Source of the DNA: Vespa crabro | Lineage: Eukaryota; Arthropoda; Insecta; Hymenoptera; Vespidae | Assembly (NCBI RefSeq): GCF_910589235.1 | Contig: NC_060956.1 | Location: 22,040,473 to 22,104,472, forward strand | Direction: 5' to 3' | DNA length: 64,000 nucleotides | Shown: piece by piece, positions 13,507 to 27,739 of the stretch | How positions within the stretch are numbered: position 1 is the first letter of the stretch | Layout: every line of letters begins with the position of its first letter | Program-made: the position numbers and the translations under genes | The notes under the pieces: generated by a model | Database searches by the model: none | The model's input: only the letters and a program-made list of their open reading frames with translations | What the model was told of the DNA's origin: nothing

Positions 13507-15261
13507 CGTGCGCGCGCGCACATGAGTATGTAGAGAGGAGCAGAGAAGCAGAGTGAAAGAGAGCAGATGGAGGTTGCAAAAGAAGAGAGAGAGAGAAAAA
13601 GGGCGAGGTCGAGAGGAACGAGCGAACGGGTGGAAAACGCGATGCATCCTGGAGGGTGGGAGGATAGGTAGGGGCGAGTGGTGTGGCTGCCGACGAGGGA
13701 GGCTGGTTTCACAGGCTCGCTGCCGCGCTCTGTGGTCGGGGAAAAAACGAAGAGCAAAATTCGCTATCGGAAAAATCGAGCCATTCGCCCCTCCACGGTC
13801 CCCCTCTACGGTCCCTCCACGGTCCCCTCCAGGGCCACTCCTCCATCTCCCATACACGCGTCTACTACGCGCCAGCCTCTCTTTTCTCTCTGTCTGCCTT
13901 AGCCGAGCATACTCTCTCCAACCATCTCCATCCCGTATTCCGCTCGTCCATTTCATTCTCTTCCTCTCGCCCCAGAACCCCTTTACGAAGCGACTGTGTT
14001 TGTATGCGCGTACACGTGCGCGCGTTGTGTGGCTTGGCGTGGCCGCGGAGGAACGAGTCGCAATATGTGCACGATAAAATATACACAGAAATGTCTACCA
14101 GCCGCGGCGCGCACGTTTCTACATTCTTTTTATCCTTCGCCGTATTTCGTCCGCCGCGTCTATACGTGTAGGTACATGTACGTTTGTGCGCGCATGTGTA
14201 TTATATAGATAGATGGATGGATAGATAGATAGATAGATAGATGGAGAGAGAGAGCGAGAGAGAGAGAGAGAGAAAGAGGGAGGGAGAGAACGCGCATGTG
14301 TTATTCTTTCAGCACGGTGGTATTCGCAGTACGAAGCGGGCCACCACGTATTCGATACACGTCTTCTCTCGGCGCTCGCGATCTCCCAACACGATAAGTT
14401 CTTTCAACCGACACCGGCTTCGATCCTCTCTTTCTCTTTCTCTCTTTTGCTCTCCTTTAGACTGCTACACCGCCCAACAACAAACACATACAAACATATA
14501 TTCGCACACCTATCCGAGCGTCCGTGTGACGAGTGAATTTTTTGCTTCACTACCGGAGGAAGAATGCTGCACGGAGACGATGCGAGATACGAAAAGGTTT
14601 TATCCGGGGCAGCTCGGCTGCCTGGAAATACCGCGTACTGAATTGAGAGCGACTCTCTTTTCCACGAATAGAAAGAGAGTCAGAGGTTGGGAGGAGCGAG
14701 AGGAGGAGAAGCTAATGCCGATATTTCCCAGCTAGACGAATGCATCCACTCGAGCGATGCGCTTCCTGCGAGGTTATCCCCACCTTTTTCTCTCTTTCTC
14801 TCTCTCTCTTTCTCTCTCAAACTTTCTCTCTATTAGCTTTGACGCGTGACTCGTCTCTCCGTCGCGAAAATGCAGAGAGCCGTCCCTTTATGAAAATTTC
14901 GTCTAAGCTACACGAGCAACGCGAGAACCGGCTTTGAAATTTTCTAAAAAGGAAACCCCGACGAATCGAAACGCGTTTTATTGGGTGGTACGACGAACGC
15001 TGGCTGATTTTTAATTACCGTCGGAGCTCGTTTCGCAGAGGACCTCGATATTCGTTCCATCGACGAAGAAAGAAGAAAAAGAAGAAGAAGAAAAAAAAAC
15101 ACCAATACCGCGATCCTTATCGGGACGAAACGCTTTGACGAAAACTTCGCAAAGAGTCGCGTAAACGGCATGAATTTTCATCACGCGTCGTTTCCTTTTT
15201 ATATCGAATTCAAGATTCAGGAAGTACCTACTACTCAGAGCCGCTCGAGGGAGAAATACGG

Positions 15262-15292
<31 letters not shown>

Positions 15293-18200
15293 GACTCGCT
15301 TAATTCTCGCGTCTTCGAATGGGTACTTAAATTTCTTGCTTTTCTAGCCCAAGCATCCTCCGACATACCGTCGTAGGTCGTTAACTTTGTTGGAAAGGGC
15401 TACTAAGAAGGAGGGTGCTCTTCGTCCGTTCTCCGAAAGACCCTTCGGAGGTAGTAGTATCACCGCACAGCTCCAAATATTCTTCTCGCGTTAAGCTTCG
15501 GACGTCGCCGTAACTACCCCAGGAGCGCGTTGGGGGATCGCTTTTATAGCTCGCAGAACTTTTACGAGGAGTCCTCTACTTTTGCGTTCACCGCGAGAGA
15601 AACTCATCCTTTTTTCTTTATTTTTACCTCGGTTCAAATTTGTGAACGAGTTTCTTCTACGCTTACATTTACGAGTCTCGAGTTTTTTCTTTTTTCTTCT
15701 TCTTTTTTTTTTTTTTTTGTACTTTCCTGCTTTGCCAAAGTACCCACATTTAATGATACTACCTAGGTGTAATATCATTTCATTTCTAACATCGATACGA
15801 TATATACCATTTGTTTTAACGAAACGATACCCCTGCGAAAAGAGAAAAGGATCTACGCCGTGGGCTTATTTACGCTCTATCTAACGGCAAGTCTCCGAGC
15901 TCTCCTTCCTTCGCTTTATGTTCGTTGCTTTACACTTTTATATCGATGCCCTGACGTTAGCGTTATGCCGGCTATCAACGAGAGAGCTAAAACCCTCCGA
16001 CCTTCTCCATAGTCACGGGGGTGTCGTTAAGAGATCGCCGCTTACTATCCTCCTTCTTTTTCCCGTTATTCCCTTAGGAAAACCCTTTTCCATGGATACG
16101 TAGTAACTCGAAACGACGAGCGAAGGACGATAAAAAAAGAAAAAAGGAAGAAAAAAAACGTATACAACGATCGCATTCGATAAGATCGTTTCCTTTTACT
16201 CGATCCCAAGGTCGATTTACATGTTACGATTTTCAAGAGTCATCATAAAAGAAAGGATGATAAAGAAAAGAAATACCTACGGGTGTGTTTCGTCGAGAAC
16301 TAATTAGTGACACGCGCGCGCGCGGGATAATCCATTTACGTTTGAATAATCAGAGAGAACGATCACTCGACATTTATCGTCGAAGCGTGGCTCCAAGCGT
16401 GTTATCGTTGTTGTTCTCTCGTTGCTGTTCGCAATGAATCATGAGAATTTAATCGTACCGCCAAAACCGGCCGAGACTTTCCAATTAATCGAGACGTCCT
16501 TTCAGGTGGGCTTTATTCCTCCCGCGTTAAGTTAATTATATCCTGTGGGCTAACCTCTAGGACGACGGTCTTGTTTTCCTCTATGTTCATCGTGGAATTA
16601 CGAAGGGTCGCTCGTCGACTATAATTCCTTGGGTATTTCGGTGGTGGGCGTGCGGTGTGCTGCTACCGCTCGTAAAGTCGCGTTCACAATGTGAATTCTC
16701 GTCTCGTCGACTCTGCGACGTCGTCGACATCGTTGTCCTTGTCTTCCTTGTCGCGTCGTGCAAACGAGCCTGAGGCGACCGGCTGTCGGATGAGAGAGAG
16801 AGAGAGAGAGAGGCGGGGGGAGAGCAAGAGGTGCGCAAGAGGAACGCAAGTGAGGGAGAGATAGAAAACTTAACGAGGGCGCCAGGGAAAAGGGTGTTCT
16901 TGCTCGGAGTCACGGCACTAATTTGCTCGCTTCGTGGCACAGCGGATATCATTCCGGCGTGTTTTCAGCGCCTCCGCGTTAATTACCGCGGTCGTATTTG
17001 CGTCGACTAAGATGGAAACGAGTCTTATACAATCGTCTACAACACTCCTACTTCTCCCTGTTTTGTCTTATTTTTTTTTCCTTATCTTTTCTTTTTTTTT
17101 TCTTTTTTTCGAACGACGTTTCAATGACTACTCCCAATGAGTATTCTCCCTTTACCGTTTCTTTTTCACCATCTACCAAAATAAACAAGAAGTTATTTTT
17201 AAATTTAACAAACGCCCACGCGTATGCACGAACGCACGCATACATTTTGAAAGACATTTAATCACAGAATCCTCAAGCTCTACGATTCATATTGGAACAC
17301 TTGAAATCGATTTAATCGGCAATAATCTGTAACACGAGCGAAGGGATAGCGTACTCGAACTCGAAATCGAGAGGCCAAAGTGTAGGGCGAGGAGATAGAG
17401 GTCGGCTCTGGCGGCTAGTCCGTTAATGTTTAGCGCAATCAGCGATAATGGCGGTCTATGGCGCGTTTAATCAAGGCAGTAGTCCGTTGCGGCTTGTGGT
17501 TCGAAAGCGGCCGCCTGGCCCACGGTGCAAAGGAAAGGGCTTGGCGTGAGGGTGAGTGCATTGGAGTGTGCACGGGAGAGAGCGAGAGCAAGAGAGAGGG
17601 GGAGAGAGAGACAGTAAGAGGGTAGGATATATCAGGTGGGCTTAGTGGTCTCTGCTGGCCTCGCATCGTCTCGACCAGAGAGTGCCCACCGTACCTCTAC
17701 ACACGAATGTATCGTTGTTCGTGTTTGCGGCCAGGATCGCCAACAGACCGGACTGTCCCTCTCTCCCTCTCTCTCTCTCTCTCGCTCTCTATATATCTTC
17801 CCTTTCTCTTTAGCCGATCGAAGCTACTCGCTCGCTTGCGGTCAAAACGCCGCGAACTCTCCTACTCGTCCATCAGTTCTCTATACGGCTATATACCTCT
17901 ATTGCTGGTGATTGTTTGGCTAGGTAGTCTGTGTGCACCGACCACGGAGGAGGATCTTTACACGAATTTCATGAAAATGTTTGTTCAAAGTCAAAGATCG
18001 GGAGATGGTTCTGATATTCTCTTAAGATAACAAACTTAAAGTATCCTTTGTAGATTCGTAGACAAATTCGGATTTTGAAATTTTGTGTTACTAGACGCTA
18101 CTCATTTAATGGAATTTCGAGCCGACAAGATGGAAACGTTAGAAGAGCATGGAGAGAAGGGCTGAGGAAGCCGCTGGAACGGCACGACAGTCTTCGGGTA

Positions 18201-18411
18201 AACGAGCAGCCGTATATAAACGACCAATTAGGAATGCCGTAACAGCGATACGAGCTCGTAACGCTCGGGAGCGTCTTCGTAACTCGGCAATCTCTTGGCA
18301 GCCTTAGCAAGCTTCCCTCCTAACACCTACCGGTACATCCCTCCTAATAGCTGGGCGAAGCCAACCCGTTGTTATTGGCTGCTGGCACCGGCAGAAGCTC
18401 TCGCAATAGCA

Positions 18412-18465
<54 letters not shown>

Positions 18466-19094
18466 TCTCTCTTCTCCTCCTCCTCTCACTCCCTCGTCTA
18501 ATATCCTGAGTGGCGCTTATTTGCCGGCCGTAACCCACTAACACGTTGATCGATCGTTCTCTCGTTCTCTTTCGGAAGGACGACGAAGGGGAAGATTACT
18601 AGGAAGACGACTTCTGGAGACCCGTGCGGTAAGAGTGGAATCGAGAGAGGTGGAAGGGGAGGCCGACGGGTAATTAGATACTCGAAGGTAATCGACATTC
18701 TCGAGTAACCGCCTACGCTGGCGAGCTCGGGCTTGTCCGTACAAGAGCCAGGGATTCTGTGTACATCGTGTAAGCCTTATTAACGTCGATTGATTTTACT
18801 CGATCGTTTAACGCTTAACGATAATCATTTGTTCCCTCGAATTCAACGTTCAATTGAAATCCTTCATGCATCTCAAGTCGAGTTTCGATCGATCTTCATT
18901 TTACCATTGTATGTACAAATATTTTTTACTCTCGAAGAATGGAAAAAAATACAAGTGGCTATAAATTCACTTCTCTTCCAGCGGCATCGATTTGTTTCGG
19001 TCAACCCGAAGGCCGATACGTCGGCGGACACCCGGTGTATCGAAGTATCACGGGGGGTCGAGCCACTCGAATAGAGAAGAGTGGAGACTGAGTG

Positions 19095-19142
<48 letters not shown>

Positions 19143-19383
19143 GAATACTCGAGTGCTGAGACAGCACTCCGACGTTCAAACATCCAAACATCCTGATCTT
19201 TCGCCGTCTGTTGGATCCTCCCCCTCTTCCTCATCCTCCTGCTTCCCCTACCTTTTCTCTTACCCTCCTTTGCCTCCTCTCGGCCGTGAAGCTCGAGTGG
19301 CCACTTATCCTCCTCCATCGCTCCTTCTTCCGTCTTCATTCCCGACCTCGTAGTAGGCCCACTTCACTTCCCATCTTCTCTCT

Positions 19384-19430
<47 letters not shown>

Positions 19431-19588
19431 GGTCTCTCCCTTTCTTTCTATCTACCTATCACTCTCTACATTCTACCTTTAGCCGCTCCTCGTCTCGTAT
19501 TCGCGATTATAGTGCAACTCGTTGATGGCAAAGCTTCCAGGTGTGGGTAACGTTTCTACGTAGGTGTTCGTCTGTGTAGTCGAGTCTT

Positions 19589-19641
<53 letters not shown>

Positions 19642-20264
19642 TCTTCTCTCTCCTCCATCTCTTTCTCCCTCTCTCATCCCATCTTTCTCCGTCGAAAGCA
19701 GAAGAGGGTGGGTATAGACGTTGGTGCACACGTACGAGGGGTGTCTACGTTCTCTAAACGGCGACCACTTCAAGTCAGCCCACTCCACGAAGCAGCAACC
19801 ACGATGAACCCCCGGAATTGATTGCAGCCTGTTTACCCTCGAACGTTCGCACATAATGGCCGGCCCTCCTCCGCATTGTCGATTGCTCTTCGTCTTCGGT
19901 GGCTGCCTCGGCACGAACCCCCAAAGACCTACACTACTACTGGCAGCATTGCCAACACTGCACCAACACTCGATCTATATGTGTGCACTCTCGTGTAAGC
20001 TTCTCTTCGTCCTTTGCAATTCGTTCGTCATCGATCCGAGGCGCTGCTGCAGTCTTCGTCTGCGGAAGAGATCGTTTGATCCAGATGCAATCGAATCTGT
20101 TTTTCAGTACCTCTTCGTTCCTCATTTCGTTCGTATTCGTTCGTTTTCTTTTATGCAAAGGCTGCCTTTTCGTGATCGGCTCTTTGAAAACGATTTTTCA
20201 TCATTTTTCTTTCATCTTATTTTTCTCTATCTATTGCAGTCTTTTTGAAATTTTCGAAAGAAAA

Positions 20265-20320
<56 letters not shown>

Positions 20321-21647
20321 CGAGAGAAAAAGAGAGAGAAGAATCGTTAACGAATAGAGGAAAGATCGAGGTTGCGATTTAATCAAACTAATCGAGTTAC
20401 GTTCGCGTTTTGCATGAGATTTGTAATCTCGGTATGATATCTTAATTTCCATGCTCGCGGGGTATATATGTAGATAGGTATATCTAGGTATGTATGTAAG
20501 TCTAGATATGTATGTACATACATATCGGTGGGCGGCAAGATTTCTCGTCGCAGCTGTTTAACTTCGGAAACTGCGGGCGTTTAGTCGTGGCTGAAATTTA
20601 TACGCCCTCGAGCATTTCGTCGTATACAGTACTTACTTTATAGGTGTATCGCTTATACGTCGTGAGATGCTTTGCGGACAAATATGCCGCTCTCATATCT
20701 CGACCGAGTTAGCCGAGCTTTTCTTAATAAATTTCACGTTGGGAAAGGATATAGGAAATTATTTGCGAACACCCGGCGCGCTCTCTGTAACATCGATCGA
20801 TACGCGAACACACAAAACGGATATTACGTTGGTCGGTTGTTAGTCGACCAGTTTTTCCGGACACGCGGAGGGTCGACGTTAATGATTTTCGCGCGCTCGT
20901 TTCGACGATCCTGTAATTATAATTTAATTACACGAGAGCCAGTAGACGAACGAACGGGACTGATTGCCCGTTATTTAAATGTTAAAATAATTAAGTGGAC
21001 TGAGCGAACGCGTAGTCTCTTTTCTCTCTCTCTCTCTCTCTCCCTCTCTAACGAAAATGGGAGAGAAAGAGAGTGAAAGGATCAATGGAAAAAAATGAAG
21101 AGTAGAAAATCTCACGTTGACGAAAAAATGCGTTGCCGAACGTGTCATCGTCCAGTTCGCAATTACACGTTCCCTCTCTCTTTCTCTCTTTAATTCTCTG
21201 CTCTCGCGTACGCAGCCCACTTTACCAACCATTGCCCTCCATAGCGCAAATTCGTGGTGAAACCACCATCGTTCGCACCTTTCGTTCCAATAACCGGTAT
21301 AGCCACGCTCGGAATTAGGAACGAGCTTTCGCATAAGTTACAGATTGGGATTATCATCGGAGAAAACATATAAAATGAAAAATAAAAATAAATCGCAAAA
21401 TCGTGTCATTAGTTTTTTCCACAATCCACTCACATATCGTCGATATGATTTTGATTTTCAATTTGCAAACGAAGGGACGATGACTCGTTCATGCACATCC
21501 ATAGATCGAAACTCATATACGATGGAACGATATTTCCGATTTCCCGTCGGTTAAAATAATTCGTTAGCAAGTCGACATTTAGCGAGTCGACGGGAGCTTC
21601 GTCATTTTTCCCCGGTGCGGACGAAAAGCCCGGAGGCGAACGAACGA

Positions 21648-21707
<60 letters not shown>

Positions 21708-21857
21708 ACCGAACAATGTCCACACTGAAACGAAATGTGACGCGAGTAGAGCACGGTTTGCAGCATCGAAAGCACCAAGCGCATAAAATTCCATCGAGGG
21801 GTAGTTTGTCCCGACCACCTTTCCCACCACCATCCCTCAGGCTCGTCCGTCGCATCA

Positions 21858-21919
<62 letters not shown>

Positions 21920-22999
21920 GATCTATCTGTCTCTCTTCCGACAAGCAGCACCGCGGAAAATTAACCGAATGACAATAGCGAGTTCTAATATTTATACGAG
22001 CAATTTTCGACGCGGTTGCCTGGCAGCCTGCTCTCTACTACCATCGCTACGAGTCATCTCCGTGAGATCGCACGACTCTCTCCTCCCACTGTCCCATAAA
22101 TCGTACTCACCTATGTACGTACGTCATGCAAGAGAATATCGTCTGAACCAGAGGACACGTACAAATTTTTACTCGTTCAACCAAAAGTATTTCCTCCATT
22201 TTTACATTTCTTTAGATACACGTACCAACGTAGATATTAATGTTATTAGGATTGTTACATTTTTTATGTCGGGTTAACCTGAAAAAAAATAGAGAGAAAG
22301 AAATATCAACGTCAAGGATTAATGGGACAGATGCGATCATCGAGGTTTCCAAGCCTTTCGGAATAGATAAACTGGTCGTTCGTTAGGGAAGAGGCAAATT
22401 GATTAAATCTAACTTCTGATGCGAGCGCCAGTCGCGTTACGATGGACAATGCTCGACGTAGAGCTTTCAGCGAGCAGGGTATAGAGTATTCCATCGATAG
22501 AGCCCACATATGGAGTAGACGTAGATATGTGTGCGTGAGGAGGTACCTTAATGCATACATGCGCGCGCGTGCACGCACACACACCCACACATACATATAT
22601 ACAGGAGAATAAGCTACGCCGTACATCCGGTATTCTCCGCAACCCGCGAAATATTGCAATCACGCGGACGTTAGCCGGGCTTTACAGCGAGTGCAGCCAG
22701 TGTATAGGGGCTTACCAGAAACCAGGGAGTTAGCCGAACACGTCGGTTTATTTGCTCGTACAGCATAATACCAGGAAAGTCCGACGAGCGCTGGAGCGGT
22801 GGAGGCGTTGGCGACGGCGGCGGTGGTAGTAGTGTCGATGGTGGAAGTGTGGCGGTGGTGTGGTGGTGTGGTGGTGATGGTGGTGGTGGCGGAGGCGGTG
22901 ATGGAGCCAGTGGTGGTCGTTGGTTTACTCGTTAGAGCGAGTAACGTGCCGTTTTACGGGCGCGCAGGCGTTGCTTTATCTCTCTTTCTCACGCGCGCG

Positions 23000-23031
<32 letters not shown>

Positions 23032-23835
23032 GAATCGTTCGCTCTCCTTCCTATTCTCGATGCAACGGTGTTACCGACGACGTGGTAGTAAGAGAGAGGA
23101 AGCAGAGCGTGGCTTTGTTGCCGCAAACTTTCGCTCCGTCGGAACACTCGCCGCTGACCCTTCAATTAAATGTTTCCAGATACACTCTAGAGCGTACTTC
23201 TCCGTTATTATAGCGTGGTTGCCCAACGAATTAAGGACTTTTATGGATGAGCTGGACTACGTCTGTTTCGTTATAAACTCGATATTTAATGTATCACGAT
23301 CGGAAATACCAACTCTATATTTCAATACTCGATTATATTTATCTCTGTCGTATCTATTTTATTCTCTTCCTCTTTCTATCAATTTCGAAAGAACGACGAC
23401 AATTCGTGGTATTCGTCAAGTTTCTCGACGCATATTGGAACATCGAGGTTACGATGAAGATCGTGGTACGAAGGAAGGCACGAAATAAGAGGGAGAAAGA
23501 GGAACGGATGGGAGTGAGGTGCTGAAAGAGCATTCGATGCACGTCACCGTTTTACAGGCGAAGAATTTTATCGGCGGCACTTCGTCGCTTTGCATTTTTA
23601 TGCGAGGAGTGTTGCTGCCAGCTTTCAGGTATATATACCCGTCTATAATACATACGAAAGGCACCCGAGAGTGCTTGTACGTGGGCGCGCGCTCGCTCGC
23701 TCGTTCGTATACACACATACAGAAGCACGCTTGTATCGCATCGACTCTCTCTCTCTCTCTCTCTCTCGCGCGTAGCTGCCGTTGCCACTAAGGGGGCGAG
23801 ATCGCGATGGTGGGTGTTGAGTACATGAGTATACT

Positions 23836-23870
<35 letters not shown>

Positions 23871-24529
23871 ACTTTGCAAGAGCTTCTTGCGGCTTTCGCG
23901 ATATTACGAGCTCGGGCACCCATGCTTCCGTCTCGACGTGTCACGACCCCTCCCATGCTCCTTCAATTCCGGAAAGAACGAAACAGCCAGAGAAAAGATA
24001 ATATGTGTAAAAGCCAAGCTTAAGCTTCTCCCATTTACACGTCGGATTTCCTCTTTTATCGATTCGTCGATTTTACGAATCTATCGCGAAATAATCGTGT
24101 CTGACATTTTATCATTGCCGTATATTCTTATTTTCTTTGAAATTAAATTTCATTGTTTTTACGCTACGATCACTGGAGATACAAAAAGAGAGATTATTAA
24201 AACGATTACGCGAACGCGCTCGATAAGAATCGACTAAAGCAAAAATTTTTTTCACCTTGCGAAAGAGATATCTTACGTATAACTCTGAACATTTTAACGA
24301 GTAATTCCGTCAGTCGTAGGTATTACTTCAAACAAAGAGCCGTTATCCCGCAGGAAAAGGCCGGGTTCGGACCAGCAATCTTCGTGGTCCAATTTGGCGT
24401 GGAAGAGAAAAATTCATTCCGAAAGAAGGGATTTTCATATCTCCGGTGTGAAATCCAGGACAATGAGAACCCACAGAACCCAAACTTACCCTCCATCTTT
24501 TTGTCTTTTCTATCTCCTTCCCAATCCTC

Positions 24530-24570
<41 letters not shown>

Positions 24571-25402
24571 ATCTTTCCTTCTTCCTTTAGCACTCTCTCA
24601 CCCTTGCCGCGCGCGGTAAAGCAACCACCCCCATTCATTATTTTCTTGGCTACCTCTCACCCAGGGAAAACTTCTCGGCAACGCAATTACGTCTGCAACG
24701 GGCTTTCTCTTTCTTTCCTTCTCCCCTCCTTCCTTTTGCCCCATCCTTCCTCCATTTCTTTCTTTTTTTCTTTTTTCCTTCCATCGCCTTCGCTTTTCTG
24801 GAACAAGTCATCCTTTACTCCACAATATCCCACCAAGCTATCTCCATCTCAGGAAATCTTCTTCGCGATACGCTATTTCGAGTTATATAGATAGAAACAC
24901 CTTGCGACACCATGTTTTATATTAACGCTTCGTCTCGGAATTATCGAGCGTATCTACATAAATGTCCTCTAAACGCGTTATTACGACCGTTGTATTCGTC
25001 GATTTGAAGGCGCGAAAGTAAAAGAAAAACTTTGGAATGGGAAAAAGTAAAACGATATAAAACGTTGAAAAGACGCTCGTATTTACACACACATACAGAC
25101 AATAAATTTTACAGACGACATTTTCCATTTTTCAAGCGCTCGTCCGTGACCCAGGATACTATGATGAAAGCGAGTATGGTCCCTTTTAATTACGTATTCC
25201 ACGGAGCATAAAATTCATAATCGATGAAATTTGTTGGCTAGAGAAGGGAGCTCATCGAGTTAAGGCTTTTTTAAAGGCTCGTGGAAAGGGGAACGAAGAG
25301 AGAGGTTTGACCGAAACAAAAAGTTCCGTTCATCAACGTCGACGCGGTAGTAGAGCGCGAGCTCTCATGCATATGTATAGAGTTTGCGAGGTACGTTCAC
25401 GA

Positions 25403-25463
<61 letters not shown>

Positions 25464-26078
25464 ATCTCTCTGTCCGTCGTGCACTTTCATATGCGATGCT
25501 CGCGGATGGCTCGACTCATTTTCGCGTACGTTATAATTAGTAGCTTAATGACTGGCACTTCGAGGGCGACGGGTAATTAAAACATCTCTGTTTTTTTTTC
25601 TCTCTTTCTTTCGTTCTCCTCGCTTCTGCCTTTCGCGCTCTTCTCCGTACGGCCCTCTTTCTCATACTTCTTCATCTCCTCCCGTTCCATTCGTCTGGCA
25701 TCACGCTTTCGGTTATGGAGAAGGAAACTTGCCAAGAATTTTAGTGGCCACGATATTTCAATTAACATCCGAGACTCGTTTAAACGGCAGTGAAAATGAG
25801 TGCCGTCGGCAACGGCAACGGCAACGAAGACGAAGAGGGAACGAAAAATAGAGCGAGACAGATAAAGAGGTAGAGAAACTCCATAAGGATTTTACGCTTA
25901 CACCGGCCGGTAGCCGAGCCAGCCTTTATGCACTCTTCTCTCTTTTACGAGTCGCATTAAGCACCGTACATAACCGTCTAATCGAGCCGTTTTTAACGTT
26001 GGACAACTAGCTTCTTCGTTTCCTCTTCCTGTTTCACGAGTGATCCTTTGCAATTTCCTGCTAATTATGAAATAGCAT

Positions 26079-26128
<50 letters not shown>

Positions 26129-27690
26129 CAGAGAGATAAAAAAATGTAAATTTTCGTGCAAACGTTAAACGCAGGTTTTCAAAACGATATAACGATCAAA
26201 AGTTGTCCAACGCAAACGCTGTTGTCTTTTGAGAGATTATTAAATTTTATAAATCATCTCGCAAAAGTGAGATAAAGAGAAAGAGAGAGAATATGTATAT
26301 CGACCATGCTCTTGGCCGCACGCTAATTGCGCTCAGCCTCTGTTCAATTTTTCAAACTCCGCGGCTCGATCGGTACATTGCATCAGGCTGTTTTTATCGA
26401 TCCGGTGATTTTCATTTTCAATGAAAGAGAAATTTTGTCATTACGTTTCGTCTACGGGCTCTGAGTATATTTGTTCGTATTATCGCGTCCGAGTATGAAG
26501 CGTGCGAGTAAATAAATATCACGTACGCTCGCTCGTAATCATTTTATTTGAAGAGCGTTTCAAAAGTACAAGTCCACGTACCTGCGTACACATGTATGTG
26601 TAGATATGTAAAACGAACGATTCGTTTTATAAATCATCGACGATGGCTTCGCATAGATAAACAATCGCGCACTGGCGCCGAAAGTGTGTACTCTGTTGGT
26701 CGATTTTCATTTCCGCACGTATCCAGAACGGACGACCAACGATCAGCTATTTTTCTCTCCTCGAACGAATCGGTATGCTGGCGTAATTTTCGAATTGTTG
26801 CCTATCTCGTACGAGTTCAATTTAATTCTCGTTGGTTCGTTCCAACCTGAGGGTACCATAAAATACAGTCGTCGGACCATCGCCACCTGCACTCCTTTTC
26901 CTCGTAAGGAAACGTTAAGACGGTCCTTGCTCCTCCTTAACGATCACGGTTAAAGCGCTTTTAGGATCCTACACGCTCGTCTAGATTTTCTAGAGGGTCG
27001 TACGTGATCTCATTCTCTTTCTCTCCCCCCCCCCCTCTCCATTTTCGTGTAAAATCTTGAAACGTTTTCGTTACTTCTGAAATGAAAATCTAAAGAAAAA
27101 ATAACCCGTTCTGTTCTTTTTTTTTCAGACGGAAATAGCAAAAAGGTTGAACGCCATAATCGCACAGATTCTACCCTTCCTCTCTCAGGAACATCAACAG
27201 CAAGTCGCCACTGCTGTTGACAGAGCCAAGCAAGTAACCATGACCGAGCTGAATGCTATTATCGGGGTGAGTACGCGCCAATGGCGGATAAATTAATCTG
27301 CGCAACGTGTGCCACTCAGCATGATATTATTGATTATGATTGCATCTACTGCCGAGCGTCGTTGAAACGATATTAAAGCGTATATCCGACGTAAAGCGCG
27401 GCATGCTCGTACATACGAGTGAAACGTTAATTGTGGCTCGCTCGTGTGGATCGTATTTCGTATTGCCAATGTATAGAGAATAGTCCAAGGTAAACGCGAT
27501 TCAATGCAAGGATCGCATTATTGTCAATAAATAAACGCGTAAATCGAGAGATTTAGATACCGACCGATTATGTCTCTCTAATTGGCGATACAATTTTATG
27601 TTTACTTACAATCATTCTATATCGCCTAAAGCGAACGAAACAAGTTGGGATGTAATAATTATTGTAAAAAATATATACATATACATATGC

Positions 27691-27739
<49 letters not shown>

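Larger units (their letters stand above)
8923..27128 (+). other. gro: groucho intron, 18.2 kb
   Basis: The largest intron in the window. I find no recognisable nested gene on either strand. It is very rich in microsatellites: GA/CT tracts near 10087, 11305, 11969, 13460, 14230, 17757, 18416, 19094, 19388, 20267, 21651, 21861, 23745, 23836, 24533, 25408 and 26079; (TA)n at 19591; (CA)n at 22998; CGT, CAG and GGT trinucleotide arrays at 10431, 12374 and 22796; and C/T-rich runs throughout. Open frames here mostly translate these tracts. Confidence 0.85.

Noticed and set aside
22799..23488. 229-codon frame starting with a Val/Ala/Met-rich run
   Set aside because: It translates the GGT block and the CA repeat; composition is low in complexity and no domain follows.
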